DNA of 5,725 nucleotides from an uncultured Methylococcaceae bacterium (GTDB lineage Bacteria > Pseudomonadota > Gammaproteobacteria > Methylococcales > Methylomonadaceae), in NCBI GenBank assembly GCA_903903365.1, contig CAIUYS010000042.1, forward strand, positions 1-5,725, given 5' to 3'. Position 1 is the first letter of the stretch, and every line of letters starts with the position of its first letter. Positions 5,035 to 5,725 of this stretch are shown here, piece after piece. The notes below the pieces were generated by a model that worked only from the letters and a program-made list of their open reading frames with translations, did not search any database and was not told the DNA's origin. The translations under genes and the position numbers were made by a program.

Positions 5035-5335
5035 GCGCACTGATCCCCCTCGTGAATTTACACGAACAAAGGAATTTCAAAAGGACTGGCAACGCTTGGC
5101 TCATAGTGGTCGCTACGACCTGAATAGCTTAAAGGAAGCTATGCTGTTACTTATTGATAATGTTGCGCCTTTACCTGCCGAATGGCTAGATCATCCTTTA
5201 ACCGGAAAATGGATAAATCATCGAGAATGCCACATAGGTGGCGACTTCCTCTTAATCTATAAGATTGACGATAGCGGCAAAGATGATCGGGTTATATTTA
5301 TTAGAACAGGAACGCACGCCGAATTATTCGAGTAA
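5006..5335 (+). CDS. yafQ: YafQ family mRNA interferase toxin
   Basis: Type II toxin of the RelE/ParE superfamily, YafQ branch; E. coli YafQ is a ribosome-dependent endoribonuclease. With the ATG at 5006 it is 109 residues, against about 92 in E. coli. The family core begins near residue 16 (REFTRTKEFQKDW). Active-site counterparts from remembered YafQ are present: DHPLTG (His63), ECHIGGDF (His76, Asp80) and RTGTHAELF (Arg100, His104, Phe108). His104 matches the catalytic His87; the Trp after the Asp is Phe81 here. The toxin therefore looks intact. The ATG overlaps the antitoxin gene by 29 bp. A TTG at 4982 would add eight residues and is less likely; no later in-frame start precedes the core. 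The basic N-terminal extension (MTSKKTAQSKR) is unusual. Confidence 0.9.
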   Translation: MTSKKTAQSKRTDPPREFTRTKEFQKDWQRLAHSGRYDLNSLKEAMLLLIDNVAPLPAEWLDHPLTGKWINHRECHIGGDFLLIYKIDDSGKDDRVIFIRTGTHAELFE

Positions 5336-5352
5336 CAATAACCGTGATAATC

Positions 5353-5384
5353 AATGGGGTAAAATCAATTTAATCTGACCCATT
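5353..5384. repeat. Inverted repeat AATGGG/CCCATT, REP-like
   Basis: AATGGG (5353-5358) and CCCATT (5379-5384) flank AT-rich sequence; with a bulged G the stem extends to GT/AC. It lies 18 bp after the toxin stop. From memory, AATCAATTTAATCTGACCC-type strings recur in many gammaproteobacterial genomes near REP elements; that recollection needs a search. Confidence 0.4.
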
Positions 5385-5392
5385 AATTCCCG

Positions 5393-5416
5393 AAAATACG
5401 TAAAAAAGTATTTTTT
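5393..5416 (+). terminator. Possible terminator after yafQ
   Basis: AAAATAC (5393-5399) and GTATTTT (5408-5414) form a 7-bp stem with an 8-nt A-rich loop. The T-run at 5411-5416 is partly in the stem. The stem is almost all A-T, so termination would be weak; the reverse strand also offers an A/T-rich tract. Confidence 0.35.
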
Positions 5417-5421
5417 AGCGG

Positions 5422-5469
5422 AAAGCCTGAACTTAATAGCTTGTGTAGGGCACAAAACCTTGGCTTTTT
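5422..5469 (+). other. Nested inverted repeats ending in a T-run
   Basis: Outer arms AAAGCC (5422-5427) and GGCTTT (5462-5467) enclose an inner hairpin TTGTG (5441-5445) / CACAA (5451-5455), and TTTTT spans 5465-5469. It could be a second terminator or a small structured RNA between the toxin gene and the tandem array. The outer loop is long, so support is modest. No ORF lies in 5336-5725. Confidence 0.25.
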
Positions 5470-5489
5470 ATACTAATTTCTCGAGGGCC

Positions 5490-5725
5490 TAACAAAATAC
5501 CTCAAGCAATTGTGCTAATTGCTTAAGGAATTAACAAAATACCTCAAGGAATTGTGCTAATTGCTTAAGGAATTAACAAGATTCCTTAAGTAATTATGCT
5601 AATTGTTTAAGGAATTAACAAGATTCCTTAAGTAATTGTGCTAATTGTTTAAGGAATTAACAAGATTCCTTAAGTAATTGTGCTAATTGTTTAAGGAATT
5701 AACAAGATTCCTTAAGTAATTGTGC
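5490..5725. repeat. 42-bp tandem repeat array, continues beyond the window
   Basis: Units start at 5491, 5533, 5575, 5617, 5659 and 5701 (last cut by the window). Units 4 and 5 are identical, unit 3 differs from them at one base, units 1 and 2 differ from each other at one base, and units 2 and 3 differ at six. Each unit is a 29-nt hairpin (for example 5584-5612: 12-bp arms from CCTTAAG to TTTAAGG around a 5-nt loop) plus a 13-nt AT-rich linker. Stops in all six frames make it non-coding. The copies are contiguous with no unique spacers, so it is not CRISPR. The left edge is the more diverged end, and the true extent lies outside the window. Confidence 0.95.

Noticed and set aside
5490..5725. 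CRISPR array
   Set aside because: The 42-bp units are contiguous and nearly identical throughout; no unique spacers separate them.

Overview
This window looks like a chromosomal segment of a gammaproteobacterium of moderate GC content (low-to-mid 40s by eye). The clearest taxonomic hint is the YciO protein, which tracks E. coli YciO closely from its N-terminus onward. It sits beside a site-2 protease gene, a pairing I recall from gammaproteobacterial chromosomes. A methanotroph-like relative (Methylococcales) would fit, but that is an impression and not shown by the sequence.

Layout. Positions 1-1198 hold a core block on the minus strand: yciO followed 19 bp later by a site-2 (M50) metalloprotease gene cut by the left edge. 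Divergent from it, at 1343-2431 on the plus strand, is a two-gene unit encoding a two-helix membrane protein and a coiled-coil protein, both of unknown function. The first of these may have a disrupted start. From about 2432 the window becomes accessory in character. There is short repeat debris (2467-2490, 2565-2587), then four minus-strand genes: a ParB-like DNA-binding protein (4492-3635), a small membrane protein (3607-3302), an acidic protein of unknown function (3170-2826) and a DUF433 antitoxin-like protein (2805-2554). Next, on the plus strand, is a complete DinJ-YafQ type II toxin-antitoxin operon (4750-5335) with a readable promoter and two palindromic operator candidates. The window ends in about 390 bp of non-coding DNA with several inverted repeats and a 42-bp tandem array (5490-5725) that runs off the right edge.

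How the parts work together. YafQ-like toxin and DinJ-like antitoxin form a self-contained module: the antitoxin should neutralise the mRNA-cleaving toxin and, with it, repress the shared promoter through the palindromes at 4698-4731. The ParB-like gene and the small membrane gene are 27 bp apart and likely co-transcribed; no ParA ATPase is visible. The acidic gene and the DUF433 gene are 20 bp apart and have their own promoter candidate with a near-palindrome in its spacer. The usual toxin partner of DUF433 is missing, and the 3' end of the DUF433 gene is made of an inverted repeat.

The most unusual signal is the 42-bp array. Each unit can fold into a 12-bp hairpin and can alternatively pair with its neighbour. 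The base changes between unit types keep the fold in plus-strand RNA (through G-U pairs) but not in minus-strand RNA. No complete large novel system is evident here.
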